Shown here piece after piece: positions 47,100-55,740 of a stretch of 64,000 nucleotides of DNA (the stretch's first letter is position 1; the number at the start of each line of letters is the position of its first letter). The stretch is from DATBGO01 sp963785765 (GTDB taxonomy: Bacteria; Actinomycetota; Actinomycetes; Streptosporangiales; Streptosporangiaceae). The notes beneath the pieces were generated by a model, which saw only the letters and a program-made list of their open reading frames with translations, was not told the origin of the DNA and searched no databases. The DNA lies in contig CAWAWM010000008.1 in NCBI GenBank assembly GCA_963785765.1, forward strand, positions 1,010,105-1,074,104, written 5' to 3'. The position numbers and the translations under genes were made by a program.

Positions 47100-47519
47100 C
47101 TACGTGGGCGTCGGGAGGATGGCCAGGATCTCGGTGCCGTGGAAGACGCACTTGGAAGCCTGCCCGGTGCGCAGCACGACCGGCGTCGCGAAGCCCTGGC
47201 AGGTCCAGCCGTCGATCTTCACCGGGCCGCCGCCGCCGTTGCCCGGGGCACTGCCGGCCCTGATCGCCTTCGCGTAGTCGCGCTCGATCGTCAGGGCGGC
47301 GCTGCAGCTCACCTTGCCGTTGCTCACCTGCACCTGCACGGGCACGTTGGCGGCCGTCCTAGTGGTGCCGCAGGCGACCGCCGGGCTGCTGCTCCCGGTC
47401 GGGCGCTGGCTGCCGGCGGTCCCTGACGCGGTCGGCGAGGCCTTCGCGCCGCAGGCCGCCGCCAGCATGATGACCGTCATGCCCAGGGCCGCCCGGCCGG
47501 CCAGGCCGCGTGAGCGCAT
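47100..47519 (-). CDS. Putative secreted lipoprotein, unknown function
   Basis: 139 aa. The start at 47519 follows a strong AAAGGAGG site. Type II signal peptide: basic SRGLAGRA, hydrophobic ALGMTVIML, lipobox LAAAC, then a Ser/Thr/Pro linker and a small domain of about 90 residues with four cysteines (VACGTT, VSCSAA, WTCQGF, KCVFHG), probably two disulfides. The spacing VSCSAALTIE...CxxF resembles small exported DUF4333-like proteins but I do not assign a family. Convergent with pheT, tail to tail across 6 bases. Confidence 0.7.
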   Translation of the reverse strand: MRSRGLAGRAALGMTVIMLAAACGAKASPTASGTAGSQRPTGSSSPAVACGTTRTAANVPVQVQVSNGKVSCSAALTIERDYAKAIRAGSAPGNGGGGPVKIDGWTCQGFATPVVLRTGQASKCVFHGTEILAILPTPT

Positions 47520-47723
47520 CCGGCGCCTCCTTTCCGCGCCCCTCATCATGCCGTCCATGATGCGGGCCGCCCCACCGGATTGCCCGATCCGGCCAGCGCA
47601 GTTGCTTATGCACGAGTGCTTGTGCACGGGTCCCGCGGGCTGGTGACGGCGGGACTGGTGACGGCGGAGCTGGTGACCGCTGGCGGGCCGGTGCGCCGGG
47701 CCGCGTGCACCGCGCGCGCTTCT

Positions 47724-47758
47724 TTGCATATTCAGTCACGAGCCTGCATAATCATTCA
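47724..47758 (+). promoter_or_regulatory. argC promoter overlapped by two ARG boxes (ArgR operators)
   Basis: TGCAT-ATTC-AGTCA (47725-47738 region) and TGCAT-AATC-ATTCA (47745-47758) are two ARG-box-like 14-bp cores spaced 20 bp apart, the phasing typical of tandem ARG boxes. They overlap a likely promoter, TTGCAT (47724-47729), 17 bases, CATAAT (47747-47752). ArgR, encoded in the same cluster, should repress here when arginine is plentiful. Confidence 0.75.
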
Positions 47759-47834
47759 TACGTGCCGGGCCTGCCTGCAGGATCCCCGAGCGTCAGGTAG
47801 ACGGGCCAGGCAAACAGGCCGGGAGGGTCGGACC

Positions 47835-48935
47835 ATGGGTGCGCGGGTGGCGGTGGCTGGTGCCAGCGGCTATGCGGGGGGAGAGCTGCTCCGGCTGATT
47901 GCCAGCCACCCTGACCTCGAACTCGCCACCGTCACGGCCGACAGCAACGCCGGGCGGCTGGTCAGCGCCGTGCATCCGAACCTGGCCGGCCTGCCGGTGC
48001 TGGCGGGCCGCAAGTTCGAGGCATCGGAGGCCGACGGCGCGGCATTCGATTGCGATCTGGCCTTCCTGGCCCTGCCGCCCGGGCAGTCGGCGCCTTTCGC
48101 TGCTCAGCTCCGCGCCGGCGTGAAGGTGGTTGACCTCGGCCCCGACTACCGGCTGGCCGATGCGGCGGCCTGGGCGCGGCACTACGGCACCGCTCATCCG
48201 GGCCGCTGGCCGTGCGGCCTGCCTGAGCTTCCACAGGCTCGCGACCAGATCCGGGCCGCGGACCGGGTGGCCGTGCCTGGCTGCTATGCCACCGCCTCGA
48301 TCCTGGCCCTCGCCCCGCTGCTCGCGGCGGGCCTGATCGAGCCGGCCGACATCGTGATCGTGGCAGCATCCGGGACCTCGGGCGCCGGGCGGGTGCTCAG
48401 GCAGGAGCTGCTCGGCAGCGAGGTGATGGGGTCGGTCGCGGCCTACCAGGCGGCCGGCGCGCACCGGCACACGCCGGAGATCGAGCAGGCCCTGGAGGCG
48501 GCCCGCCCGCCGGGCGGTCCGCACCAGGCCGGCCGCGTGCGCGTGTCGTTCACCCCGGTGCTCGCGCCGATGCCGCGCGGCATCCTGGCCACTTGCACCG
48601 CGCGGCTGGCTGACACGGGGCTGGCTGACACGGGGCTGGCTGACACGGGGCTGGCTGACACGGGGCGGCTGCGCGAGGCGCTGGCCGCTGGCTACCCGAA
48701 CGAGCCGTTCGTCTACGTGCTGCCGGACGGCTCCTGGCCGGCCACCGCTGCGGTGGCCGGCTCGAACGGCGTGCACCTGCAGGCTGCCGCCGATGCCAGG
48801 ACTGGCCGGGTCACGGTGGTCGCCGCCATCGACAATCTCGGCAAGGGCGCGGCCGGGCAGGCCGTGCAGGTCGCCAACCTGATGCTGGGCCTGCCTGAGA
48901 CGGCCGGGCTGACCGCGGCCGGGATCGCGCCATGA
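47835..48935 (+). CDS. argC: N-acetyl-gamma-glutamyl-phosphate reductase
   Basis: 366 aa. NAD(P)-binding GASGYAGGELLRL, active-site Cys in VPGCYATASILALAPL, and GTSGAGR and HRHTPEIEQ are characteristic. It reduces the acyl phosphate made by ArgB. ATG 47835 has GGGAGGG upstream. Four perfect 15-bp repeats (48606-48665) code (LADTG)4 in a surface position before the conserved NEPFVYVLP. First gene of argCJBDR-GH; start of argJ overlaps its stop (ATGA). Confidence 0.95.
   Translation: MGARVAVAGASGYAGGELLRLIASHPDLELATVTADSNAGRLVSAVHPNLAGLPVLAGRKFEASEADGAAFDCDLAFLALPPGQSAPFAAQLRAGVKVVDLGPDYRLADAAAWARHYGTAHPGRWPCGLPELPQARDQIRAADRVAVPGCYATASILALAPLLAAGLIEPADIVIVAASGTSGAGRVLRQELLGSEVMGSVAAYQAAGAHRHTPEIEQALEAARPPGGPHQAGRVRVSFTPVLAPMPRGILATCTARLADTGLADTGLADTGLADTGRLREALAAGYPNEPFVYVLPDGSWPATAAVAGSNGVHLQAAADARTGRVTVVAAIDNLGKGAAGQAVQVANLMLGLPETAGLTAAGIAP
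48606..48665 (+). repeat. Four perfect 15-bp tandem repeats in argC
   Basis: CTGGCTGACACGGGG repeated four times without a mismatch, coding LADTG. Frame preserved. Confidence 0.97.
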
Positions 48936-50083
48936 GCGTCACCACGCCGGCCGGCTTCCGCGCGGCGGGCCTGGCGGCCGGGATCAAGTCATCCGGCGGC
49001 ACCGACCTGGCCGTGGTGATCAACGACGGCCCCCGCGACGCGGCGGCCGGGGTGTTCACGTCCAACCGGGTCAAGGCCGCTCCGGTGCTCTGGACTCAGC
49101 AAGTGGTCACCGGCGGGCGGCTGCGCGCGGTGGTGCTCAACTCCGGGGGCGCCAATGCGTGCACCGGCCCGGACGGGTTCGCCGACACCCATCACACGGC
49201 TGAGCGGGCCGCCCGCGCGATTCCGGCGTCGGCGGGAGAGATCGCGGTCTGCTCGACCGGCCTGATCGGCGACCGGTTGCCGATGGACCGCCTGCTGCCC
49301 GGCGTGGACGCGGCGGTGGCGGCCGCCTCCGCGGACGGCGGCGCCGCGGCCGCGGATGCGATCAGGACGACGGACACCGTCCCGAAGAGCTGCTGCGTGG
49401 CCGGCCCCGGCTACACGGTGGGGGGCATGGCCAAGGGCGCGGCCATGCTGGCGCCGGCGCTTGCCACCATGCTGGTCGTGCTCACCACCGATGCCGACCT
49501 GACCGCCGCGGCCCTTGACACCGCACTGCGGGAGGCGGTGCACACTACCTTCGACCGGCTGGACACCGACGGCTGCATGTCCACCAATGACACCGTGCTG
49601 CTGCTGGCGAGCGGCGCGTCCGCGGTTCAGCCCGATCCCGGCGAGTTCGGCAGCCTGCTCACCGCGGCCTGCGCCGACCTGGCCAGGCAGATGCAGCAGG
49701 ATGCGGAGGGCGCCAGCAAGGCGATCGCCATCGAGGTGACCGGCGCCGCGACGGTGACCGACGCGGTGCTGGCCGGGCGCGCGGTGGCCCGCTGCAACCT
49801 GCTCAAGTGCGCCATCGCGGGCGAGGACCCCAACTGGGGCCGGGTGCTGGCCGCCGTCGGTACCACCGCCGCGGTCTTCGAGCCGGACCAGCTGAGCGTG
49901 GCGATCAACGGCGTGTGGGTATGCCGGGGCGGCGCCGCCGCCGCCGACAGGTCGCTGGTCGACCTGAAGCCGCCGGACGTGAGCATCACCGTCGACCTGG
50001 CCGCGGGCCCGCACGCCGCTACCATCCTGACCACTGACCTGACCGCCGAGTACGTCTACGAGAACTCGGCGTACTCGACGTGA
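48932..50083 (+). CDS. argJ: Bifunctional ornithine acetyltransferase/N-acetylglutamate synthase
   Basis: 383 aa. ArgJ moves acetyl from N-acetylornithine to glutamate. The self-cleavage site A-T-M-L is in GMAKGAAMLAPALATMLVV, with Thr as nucleophile; TSNRVKAAPVLW, NSGGANACTGPDG and DPNWGRVLAAVG are also typical. Overlaps argC (ATGA) and argB (TGATG). The usual KGxGMIxPNMATML is slightly altered (AAMLAPALATML). Confidence 0.95.
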   Translation: MSVTTPAGFRAAGLAAGIKSSGGTDLAVVINDGPRDAAAGVFTSNRVKAAPVLWTQQVVTGGRLRAVVLNSGGANACTGPDGFADTHHTAERAARAIPASAGEIAVCSTGLIGDRLPMDRLLPGVDAAVAAASADGGAAAADAIRTTDTVPKSCCVAGPGYTVGGMAKGAAMLAPALATMLVVLTTDADLTAAALDTALREAVHTTFDRLDTDGCMSTNDTVLLLASGASAVQPDPGEFGSLLTAACADLARQMQQDAEGASKAIAIEVTGAATVTDAVLAGRAVARCNLLKCAIAGEDPNWGRVLAAVGTTAAVFEPDQLSVAINGVWVCRGGAAAADRSLVDLKPPDVSITVDLAAGPHAATILTTDLTAEYVYENSAYST

Positions 50084-51081
50084 TGGCGATCACGGGCAGC
50101 GAGCGCGGCAGCGACGAGTGGGCTCCGGCGGCGGATCCGTCCGCGGACGCGCTGGCCAAGGCGGCGACCTTGATCGAGGCGCTGCCCTGGCTGGAGCGGC
50201 TGCACGGCAAGACCGTCGTGATCAAGTTCGGCGGGCACGCCATGGCCGACCCCGAGCTGTGCTTCGCCTTCGCCCAGGACGTCGTGTTCCTGCGGTACGC
50301 GGGGCTGCGCCCGGTCATCGTGCACGGCGGCGGTCCGCAGATCGATCTGCAGCTGGACCGGCTGGGCGTGCCGAGCACGTTCCGGGCCGGGCTGCGGGTG
50401 ACCACGCAGGAGACCATGGATGTGGTCCGGATGGTCCTCACCGGCTCGGTGAACCGGGACCTGGTCGGCCTGATCAACCGGCACGGGCCGTTCGCGATGG
50501 GGATGTCAGGGGAGGACGCCAACCTGCTGACCGCGGCCCGCGCGCAGGCCACCGTGGACGGCGAGGCCGTCGACCTCGGCCAGGTGGGCCGGATCGAGGC
50601 GGTCGAACCAGGGGCGGTCCGCGCGCTGATCGCCGACGGCCGGATCCCGGTCATCTCCAGCGTGGCCCGCGGTTCGGCGGGCGAGATCTACAACGTCAAC
50701 GCTGATACCGCGGCCGGAGCCATCGCCATCGCGCTCGGCGCGGCGAAACTGATCCTGCTCACCGATGTGGCCGGGCTGTATGCCCACTGGCCGCCGCGGG
50801 CCGACGCCGGCCCCGGCGGGCCGGCCGCGGTGATCAGCAAGCTCAGCGTGTCCGCGCTGGCCGCGATGCTGCCCGGGCTCAGCGAGGGCATGATCCCCAA
50901 GATGGAGGCCTGCGTGACCGCGGTGCGCGGCGGCGTGCCGCGGGCGCACGTGCTGGACGGGCGGCTGCCGCATGCCGTCCTGCTGGAGATCTTCACCGAC
51001 TCCGGGATCGGCACCATGGTGCTGCCCGATGACCCGGCGGAGTCCGGTGACCCGGCGGAAGCCAACGGGGCAGCGATTTGA
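50083..51081 (+). CDS. argB: Acetylglutamate kinase
   Basis: 332 aa amino-acid kinase fold. VVIKFGGHAM, VIVHGGGPQIDLQLDRLG, NVNADTAAGAIAIALGA and EGMIPKMEACVTAVRGGVP mark substrate, ATP and arginine-feedback sites. Long form, so probably arginine-inhibited. ATG 50083 overlaps the argJ stop; GTG 50080 is possible. The C-terminal tail contains a small DPAESGDPAE duplication. Confidence 0.95.
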   Translation: MAITGSERGSDEWAPAADPSADALAKAATLIEALPWLERLHGKTVVIKFGGHAMADPELCFAFAQDVVFLRYAGLRPVIVHGGGPQIDLQLDRLGVPSTFRAGLRVTTQETMDVVRMVLTGSVNRDLVGLINRHGPFAMGMSGEDANLLTAARAQATVDGEAVDLGQVGRIEAVEPGAVRALIADGRIPVISSVARGSAGEIYNVNADTAAGAIAIALGAAKLILLTDVAGLYAHWPPRADAGPGGPAAVISKLSVSALAAMLPGLSEGMIPKMEACVTAVRGGVPRAHVLDGRLPHAVLLEIFTDSGIGTMVLPDDPAESGDPAEANGAAI

Positions 51082-51091
51082 GGAGCAGAGC

Positions 51092-52325
51092 GTGAGCATC
51101 ACTGAGCAGCTTCAGGCGAGGTACGCGGCGGCGCTGATGCCCAACTACGGCATCCCGCCCGTCGCGCTGGTCAGGGGCGAGGGCTGCCGGGTGTGGGACG
51201 CTGACGGCCGCGAGTACACCGACCTGCAGGCCGGCATCGCGGTGAGCGCGCTTGGGCACGCCCACCCGGCCATCGTCGAGGCGGTGACCCGGCAGATCGG
51301 GACCATCGCGCACACCTCGAATCTCGCCCTGCACGAAGGCGAGATTGTCCTGGCCGAACGGCTTCTCGCGCTGCTCGGTGCGGGCGGTGCGGGCGGGCGC
51401 CGGTGCGGGCGCGGGGCGGGTGTTCTTCGCCAACTCAGGCGCTGAGGCCAATGAGGCCGCCATCAAGCTGGTCCGGCGCCGCCAGGGCAGCTCGCGCCCG
51501 GTGATCGTGGCCGCTGACGGCGGGTTCCATGGCCGGACTATGGGAGCGCTCGCGATTACCGGCAAGGAGTCGATCAGGAAACCGTTCGGTCCCTTCGGTC
51601 TTGACGTTCGGTTCGTTCCCTTCGGGCACGCCGGCGCGCTGCGGTCGGCGGTCAGCGCGGATTGCGCAGCCGTGTTCCTGGAACCGTGCCAGGGCGAGGC
51701 CGGGGTGGTGCCGGCGCCGCCGGGCTACCTGCGCGCCGCGCGCGATGCGTGCGACGAGGCGGGTGCGCTGCTGGTCGTCGATGAGATCCAGAGCGGCATC
51801 GGGCGGACCGGGGCCTGGTTCGCGCACCAGGCCGAGGGCATCACGCCCGACGTGCTCACGCTGGCCAAGGGGCTCGGCGGCGGCCTGCCGATCGGCGCCT
51901 GCGTGGGGCTCGGCGAGTGCGGCACGGTGCTGGGCAAGGGCGACCACGGCAGCACGTTCGGCGGCAATCCGGTCGCCTGTGCCGCGGCGCTCGCGGTGCT
52001 CGACACGATCGAGCGGGATGGGCTGCTGACCCAGGCCGGGCTGGTCGGCGGCCAGCTAGCGGCGGGAATCACCGCGGCCGGGCATCCGCTGGTGACCGGC
52101 GTGCGCGGCCGGGGGCTCTGGCTGGCCATCGCGCTGGCCAGGCCCGCCGCCGCGGCGGTCGAAACGGCCTGCCGCAGTGCCGGTTACCTGGTCAACGCGG
52201 TGCAGCCGGACGCCGTCAGGCTAGCCCCGCCGCTGATCCTGTCCGCGGCTCAGGCGGCCGAGTTCATCGCCGCCCTGCCCGCCATCCTCGACGGCGTCGG
52301 CCGGCCCGCGCTGCAGGAGGCGTGA
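51092..52325 (+). CDS. argD: Acetylornithine aminotransferase, with a frame break
   Basis: PLP-dependent class III transaminase. GTG 51092 with GAGGAG upstream codes the conserved start (PNYGIPPVALVRGEGCRVWD, HAHPAIVEAVTRQIG, HTSNLALHEGE) as far as LLALLGAGGAG, then runs out of frame. RVFFANSGAEANEAAIKLVR, LVVDEIQSGIGRTGAWFAHQ, the PLP lysine in LTLAKGLGGGLPIGA and GDHGSTFGGNPVACAAALA are in the other frame. Removing one G from GGG 51395-51397 gives a 410-aa protein. The break falls in a GGC/GCG low-complexity run, so a sequencing error is likely. Overlaps argR by one base. Confidence 0.92.
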
Positions 52326-53011
52326 TGGCAGCGGTGAGCCCGATGACCAAGGCGGCCAGGCACGCGCAGATTGCCGCGATCTTGTCGCAGGCCGTCCCGC
52401 CGGTCCGGTCCCAGGAAGAACTCGCCGAGCGGCTGGCGCAGCGCGGCGCGCGGGTCACCCAGGCCACGCTCTCCCGTGACCTCGAGGAACTCGGGGCTGT
52501 GCGGCTACGCGGGGCCGGCGGCACGCTGGTGTACGCGCTGCCCGGGGAGCCAGGCGGCCCGGGCTCGCGGCCGGGCGGGCTGCCCGATGGGGGGAACGGC
52601 GGCAGCGCCGGACGCCCCGGGGACGCAGGCCGCCCCGGACAGCCTGACGGTCCCGGTGCCGGCCGCGGTCCCGGTGACGGCCTCGGCAACGGCGACGGCC
52701 CCGGCCCGCTGGCCCGGGTGGCGGCCGAGCTGCTGCTCGCCGCCGAGGCCAGCGCCAACCTGGTCGTGCTGCGCACGCCGGCCGGCGCCGCGCAGTTCCT
52801 GGCCTCGGTGCTGGATCATGCGAGCCTGCCCGCCGTGCTCGGAACCGTGGCCGGCGACGACACCGTCCTGGTCATCTCGCGGGATCCGGCGGGCGGCGAC
52901 GACCTGGCCCGCGCCCTGCTGGACCTCGCCGAGCGGCGCAGCAGCCGGGCCGCGGCCCCCGCGCCCGAGCACAAACGTGACACTGGCAGCCCCCAACGGA
53001 GGAAATCATGA
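52325..53011 (+). CDS. argR: Arginine repressor with an unusually long linker
   Basis: 228 aa versus the usual 150-180. N-terminal winged helix (KAARHAQIAAILSQAVPPVR, SQEELAERLAQRGARVTQAT then LSRDLEELGAVR) and C-terminal arginine-binding/hexamerisation domain (LLLAAEASANLVVLRTPAGA, AGDDTVLVISRD) are both normal. Between them, residues about 77-123 are almost pure Gly, Pro, Asp and Arg. ArgR controls this cluster through the ARG boxes before argC. Overlaps argG by four bases. Confidence 0.93.
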   Translation: MAAVSPMTKAARHAQIAAILSQAVPPVRSQEELAERLAQRGARVTQATLSRDLEELGAVRLRGAGGTLVYALPGEPGGPGSRPGGLPDGGNGGSAGRPGDAGRPGQPDGPGAGRGPGDGLGNGDGPGPLARVAAELLLAAEASANLVVLRTPAGAAQFLASVLDHASLPAVLGTVAGDDTVLVISRDPAGGDDLARALLDLAERRSSRAAAPAPEHKRDTGSPQRRKS

Positions 53012-54234
53012 CGCAGCGCGTGGTACTCGCCTACTCAGGCGGTTTGGACACGTCGGTAGCGATCGGCTGGATCGCCGAGCAGACCGGCGCGGAGGTCATC
53101 GCCCTGGCCATCGACGTCGGCCAGGGCGGCGAGGATCTGGACGTCATCCGCAAGCGGGCACTGGACTGCGGCGCTGCGCACGCGGAGGTGATCGACGCGC
53201 GAGCGGACTTCGCCGCCGCCTACTGCCTGCCCGCGCTGCAGGCCAACGCGCTGTACCAGGACAGGTACCCGCTGGTGTCGGCGCTGTCCCGGCCGCTGAT
53301 CGTCGCCCACCTGGCCCGGGTCGCCCGCGAGCAGGGCGCCGGACTGGTCGCGCACGGCTGCACGGGCAAGGGCAACGACCAGGTGCGTTTTGAGGTGGGC
53401 CTGGCCAGCCTGGCACCCGAGGTGGCCGTGCTGGCGCCGGTCCGGGACTCGGGCATGACCAGGGACAAGGCGATCGCGTTCGCCGCCGAGAAAGGCCTGC
53501 CGATCAACGTCACCTCCAGGTCGCCGTACTCGATCGACCAGAACCTGTGGGGCCGCAGCTGCGAAACGGGACACCTAGAGGACATCTGGGAGGCCCCGCA
53601 CGACGACGTCTACGGGTACACCGAGGATCCCGGGCTGCCCCGCGAGCCTGACGACGTGACGATCGGGTTCACCGACGGCCTGCCGGTTTCGCTCGATTCC
53701 AGGCCGCTGACCCCGCTGCAGCTCATCACCGAGCTGAACGCGCGCGCCGGGGCGCACGGGGTCGGCCGGATCGACATGGTCGAGGACCGGCTGGTCGGGA
53801 TCAAGAGCCGGGAGATCTACGAGGCGCCCGGCGCGATCACGCTGATCGCCGCGCATCAGGAACTGGAGAACGTGTGCCTGGAGCGGGATCTGGCCAGGTT
53901 CAAGCGCCAGGCCGAGCAGCGCTGGACCGAGCTGGTCTACGACGGGCTCTGGTTCTCGCCGCTGAAGGCGGCCCTGGACGCGTTCATGGTGCAGGCGTCC
54001 AGGCACGTGACCGGCGAGGTACGGGTCCGGCTGCACGGCGGCCGCGCGGTGGTCACCGGGCGGCGCAGCCCGGTCGCGCTCTACGACTACGGGCTGGCCA
54101 CCTACGACACCGGCGACCGGTTCGATCAGGGCCTGGCCAAGGGGTTCGTGGAACTGTGGGGTCTGCCCAGCAAGATCGCCGCGGACCGGGACAGGAACGC
54201 TGACCGGGACGCGGTCAGCGGGACCTCCGCGTAG
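53008..54234 (+). CDS. argG: Argininosuccinate synthase
   Basis: 408 aa. ATP-binding P-loop AYSGGLDTSV, IDVGQGGEDLD, HGCTGKGNDQVRFE, SIDQNLWGRSCETGHLED, and DMVEDRLVGIKSREIYEAPG. Joins citrulline and aspartate. GGAGG precedes ATG 53008, which overlaps the argR stop (ATGA). Its fusion to argCJBDR in one run of overlapping genes resembles the mycobacterial order without argF. Confidence 0.96.
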   Translation: MTQRVVLAYSGGLDTSVAIGWIAEQTGAEVIALAIDVGQGGEDLDVIRKRALDCGAAHAEVIDARADFAAAYCLPALQANALYQDRYPLVSALSRPLIVAHLARVAREQGAGLVAHGCTGKGNDQVRFEVGLASLAPEVAVLAPVRDSGMTRDKAIAFAAEKGLPINVTSRSPYSIDQNLWGRSCETGHLEDIWEAPHDDVYGYTEDPGLPREPDDVTIGFTDGLPVSLDSRPLTPLQLITELNARAGAHGVGRIDMVEDRLVGIKSREIYEAPGAITLIAAHQELENVCLERDLARFKRQAEQRWTELVYDGLWFSPLKAALDAFMVQASRHVTGEVRVRLHGGRAVVTGRRSPVALYDYGLATYDTGDRFDQGLAKGFVELWGLPSKIAADRDRNADRDAVSGTSA

Positions 54235-54260
54235 CGCTAGCCTTCTTCCTTGGTCCTGGT

Positions 54261-54301
54261 CGGTCGGGGTGCCCGTGCCCGACCGGATAACCATGATCAT
54301 G
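54261..54301 (+). promoter_or_regulatory. Hairpin and palindrome in the argG-argH gap
   Basis: CGGTCGGG (54261-54268) pairs with CCCGACCG (54278-54285), 8 bp with a 9-base loop, followed by a 12-base perfect palindrome CCATGATCATGG (54290-54301). The hairpin may terminate or stabilise the argG end; the palindrome only weakly resembles half an ARG box. Confidence 0.4.
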
Positions 54302-54318
54302 GAATAGAGAGGAACGCT

Positions 54319-55740
54319 GTGGCAGACGACGAAACTGTGCCGCCGGTCCGGCTGTGGGGCGGCCGGTTCGAGTCGGGCCCCGCGGACGCACTGGCCAGAC
54401 TGTCGGTCAGCGTCCAGTTCGACTGGCGGCTGGCCCCCTACGACCTGCTGGCCTCGGCGGCGCACGCACGCGTCCTGAACAAGGCGGGCCTGCTCGATGA
54501 CGCGGAGCTGGCCCGGCTGCTCGCCGCGATTGACGACCTGGCGCAAGCCTGCCGGACCGGCAGGTTCCGGCCCGCCGCGACCGACGAGGACGTGCACACC
54601 GCGCTGGAGCGGGGGCTGCTCGAACGGGCCGGGACGCTCGGCGGGCGGCTGCGGGCCGGCCGCAGCCGTAACGACCAGGTGGCCACCGACCTGCGGCTGT
54701 ACCTGCGTGACCACGCACGGCTCATCGTCTCCAGGCTGGCCGAGCTGCAGGCCGCGCTGATGGGCCAGGCGGAGCGGCACCTGGACACGCCGGTGCCAGG
54801 GATGACCCACCTGCAGCACGCTCAGCCGGTGCTGCTGGCCCATCAGCTCCTCGCGCACGTGCAGGCCTTCGCCAGGGACGCAGGCCGGCTGCGGGACTGG
54901 GACAAGCGCGCCGCCGTCTGCCCGCTCGGATCCGGTGCGCTGGCCGGCTCGTCGCTGCCGCTGGACCCGGAGGCGGTCGCCGCCGAGCTCGGCTTCGACT
55001 CCGCCGCGGCCAACTCGATGGACGCGGTCAGCGACCGGGATTTCGCGGCGGAGTTCTGCTTCGCCGCCGCGCTGCTCGGCGTGCACCTGTCCAGGCTGGG
55101 CGAGGAGATCGTGCTGTGGTCCTCGCATGAGTTCGGCTGGGCGGAGATCGACGACGCCTACGCGACCGGATCCTCGATCATGCCGCAGAAGAAGAACCCT
55201 GATGTCGCCGAGCTGGCCCGCGGCAAGGCCGGGCGGCTGATCGGTGGCCTGACCGGGCTGCTGACCACGCTCAAGGGCCTGCCACTGACCTATAACCGCG
55301 ATCTGCAGGAGGACAAGGAGCCGGTCTTCGACGCGGCGGACACGCTGCTGCTGGTCCTGCCCGCGATGGCCGGGCTGGTAGGAACGTTGCGCTTTCATAC
55401 CGAACGGATGGCCCACGGCGCCGCCGCCGGGCATGCACTCGCCACCGACCTGGCTGAACTCCTGGTCCGCCGCGGCGTCCCGTTCCGCGAGGCGCACGAG
55501 GTCGTGGGGCACCTGGTCGTCTGGTGCCAGGTCAACGACTGCGAGCTGGCCGACGTGAGCGACGCGGACCTGGCCAAGGTGTCGGCGCACCTGACGCCGG
55601 ACGTACGGGAAGTACTGACCGTGCCGGGGGCGCTGGCCGCCCGGTCTGGATTCGGCGGCACCGCCCCGGTCCGGGTCGCCGAGCAGCTGACGGCGCTGCG
55701 ATCCCGGGTCGAGCTGGACGCCGCGTGGGCCTCGGGCTGA
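54319..55740 (+). CDS. argH: Argininosuccinate lyase
   Basis: 473 aa fumarase/aspartase-superfamily enzyme completing arginine synthesis. Opens RLWGGRFESGPADALARLSV, has the catalytic-base region AGRSRNDQVATDLRL and TPVPGMTHLQHAQPVL and the signature GSSIMPQKKNPD. GTG 54319 has AGAGAGGA upstream; an 84-base gap separates it from argG. The next gene begins within its last codons. Confidence 0.96.
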   Translation: MADDETVPPVRLWGGRFESGPADALARLSVSVQFDWRLAPYDLLASAAHARVLNKAGLLDDAELARLLAAIDDLAQACRTGRFRPAATDEDVHTALERGLLERAGTLGGRLRAGRSRNDQVATDLRLYLRDHARLIVSRLAELQAALMGQAERHLDTPVPGMTHLQHAQPVLLAHQLLAHVQAFARDAGRLRDWDKRAAVCPLGSGALAGSSLPLDPEAVAAELGFDSAAANSMDAVSDRDFAAEFCFAAALLGVHLSRLGEEIVLWSSHEFGWAEIDDAYATGSSIMPQKKNPDVAELARGKAGRLIGGLTGLLTTLKGLPLTYNRDLQEDKEPVFDAADTLLLVLPAMAGLVGTLRFHTERMAHGAAAGHALATDLAELLVRRGVPFREAHEVVGHLVVWCQVNDCELADVSDADLAKVSAHLTPDVREVLTVPGALAARSGFGGTAPVRVAEQLTALRSRVELDAAWASG

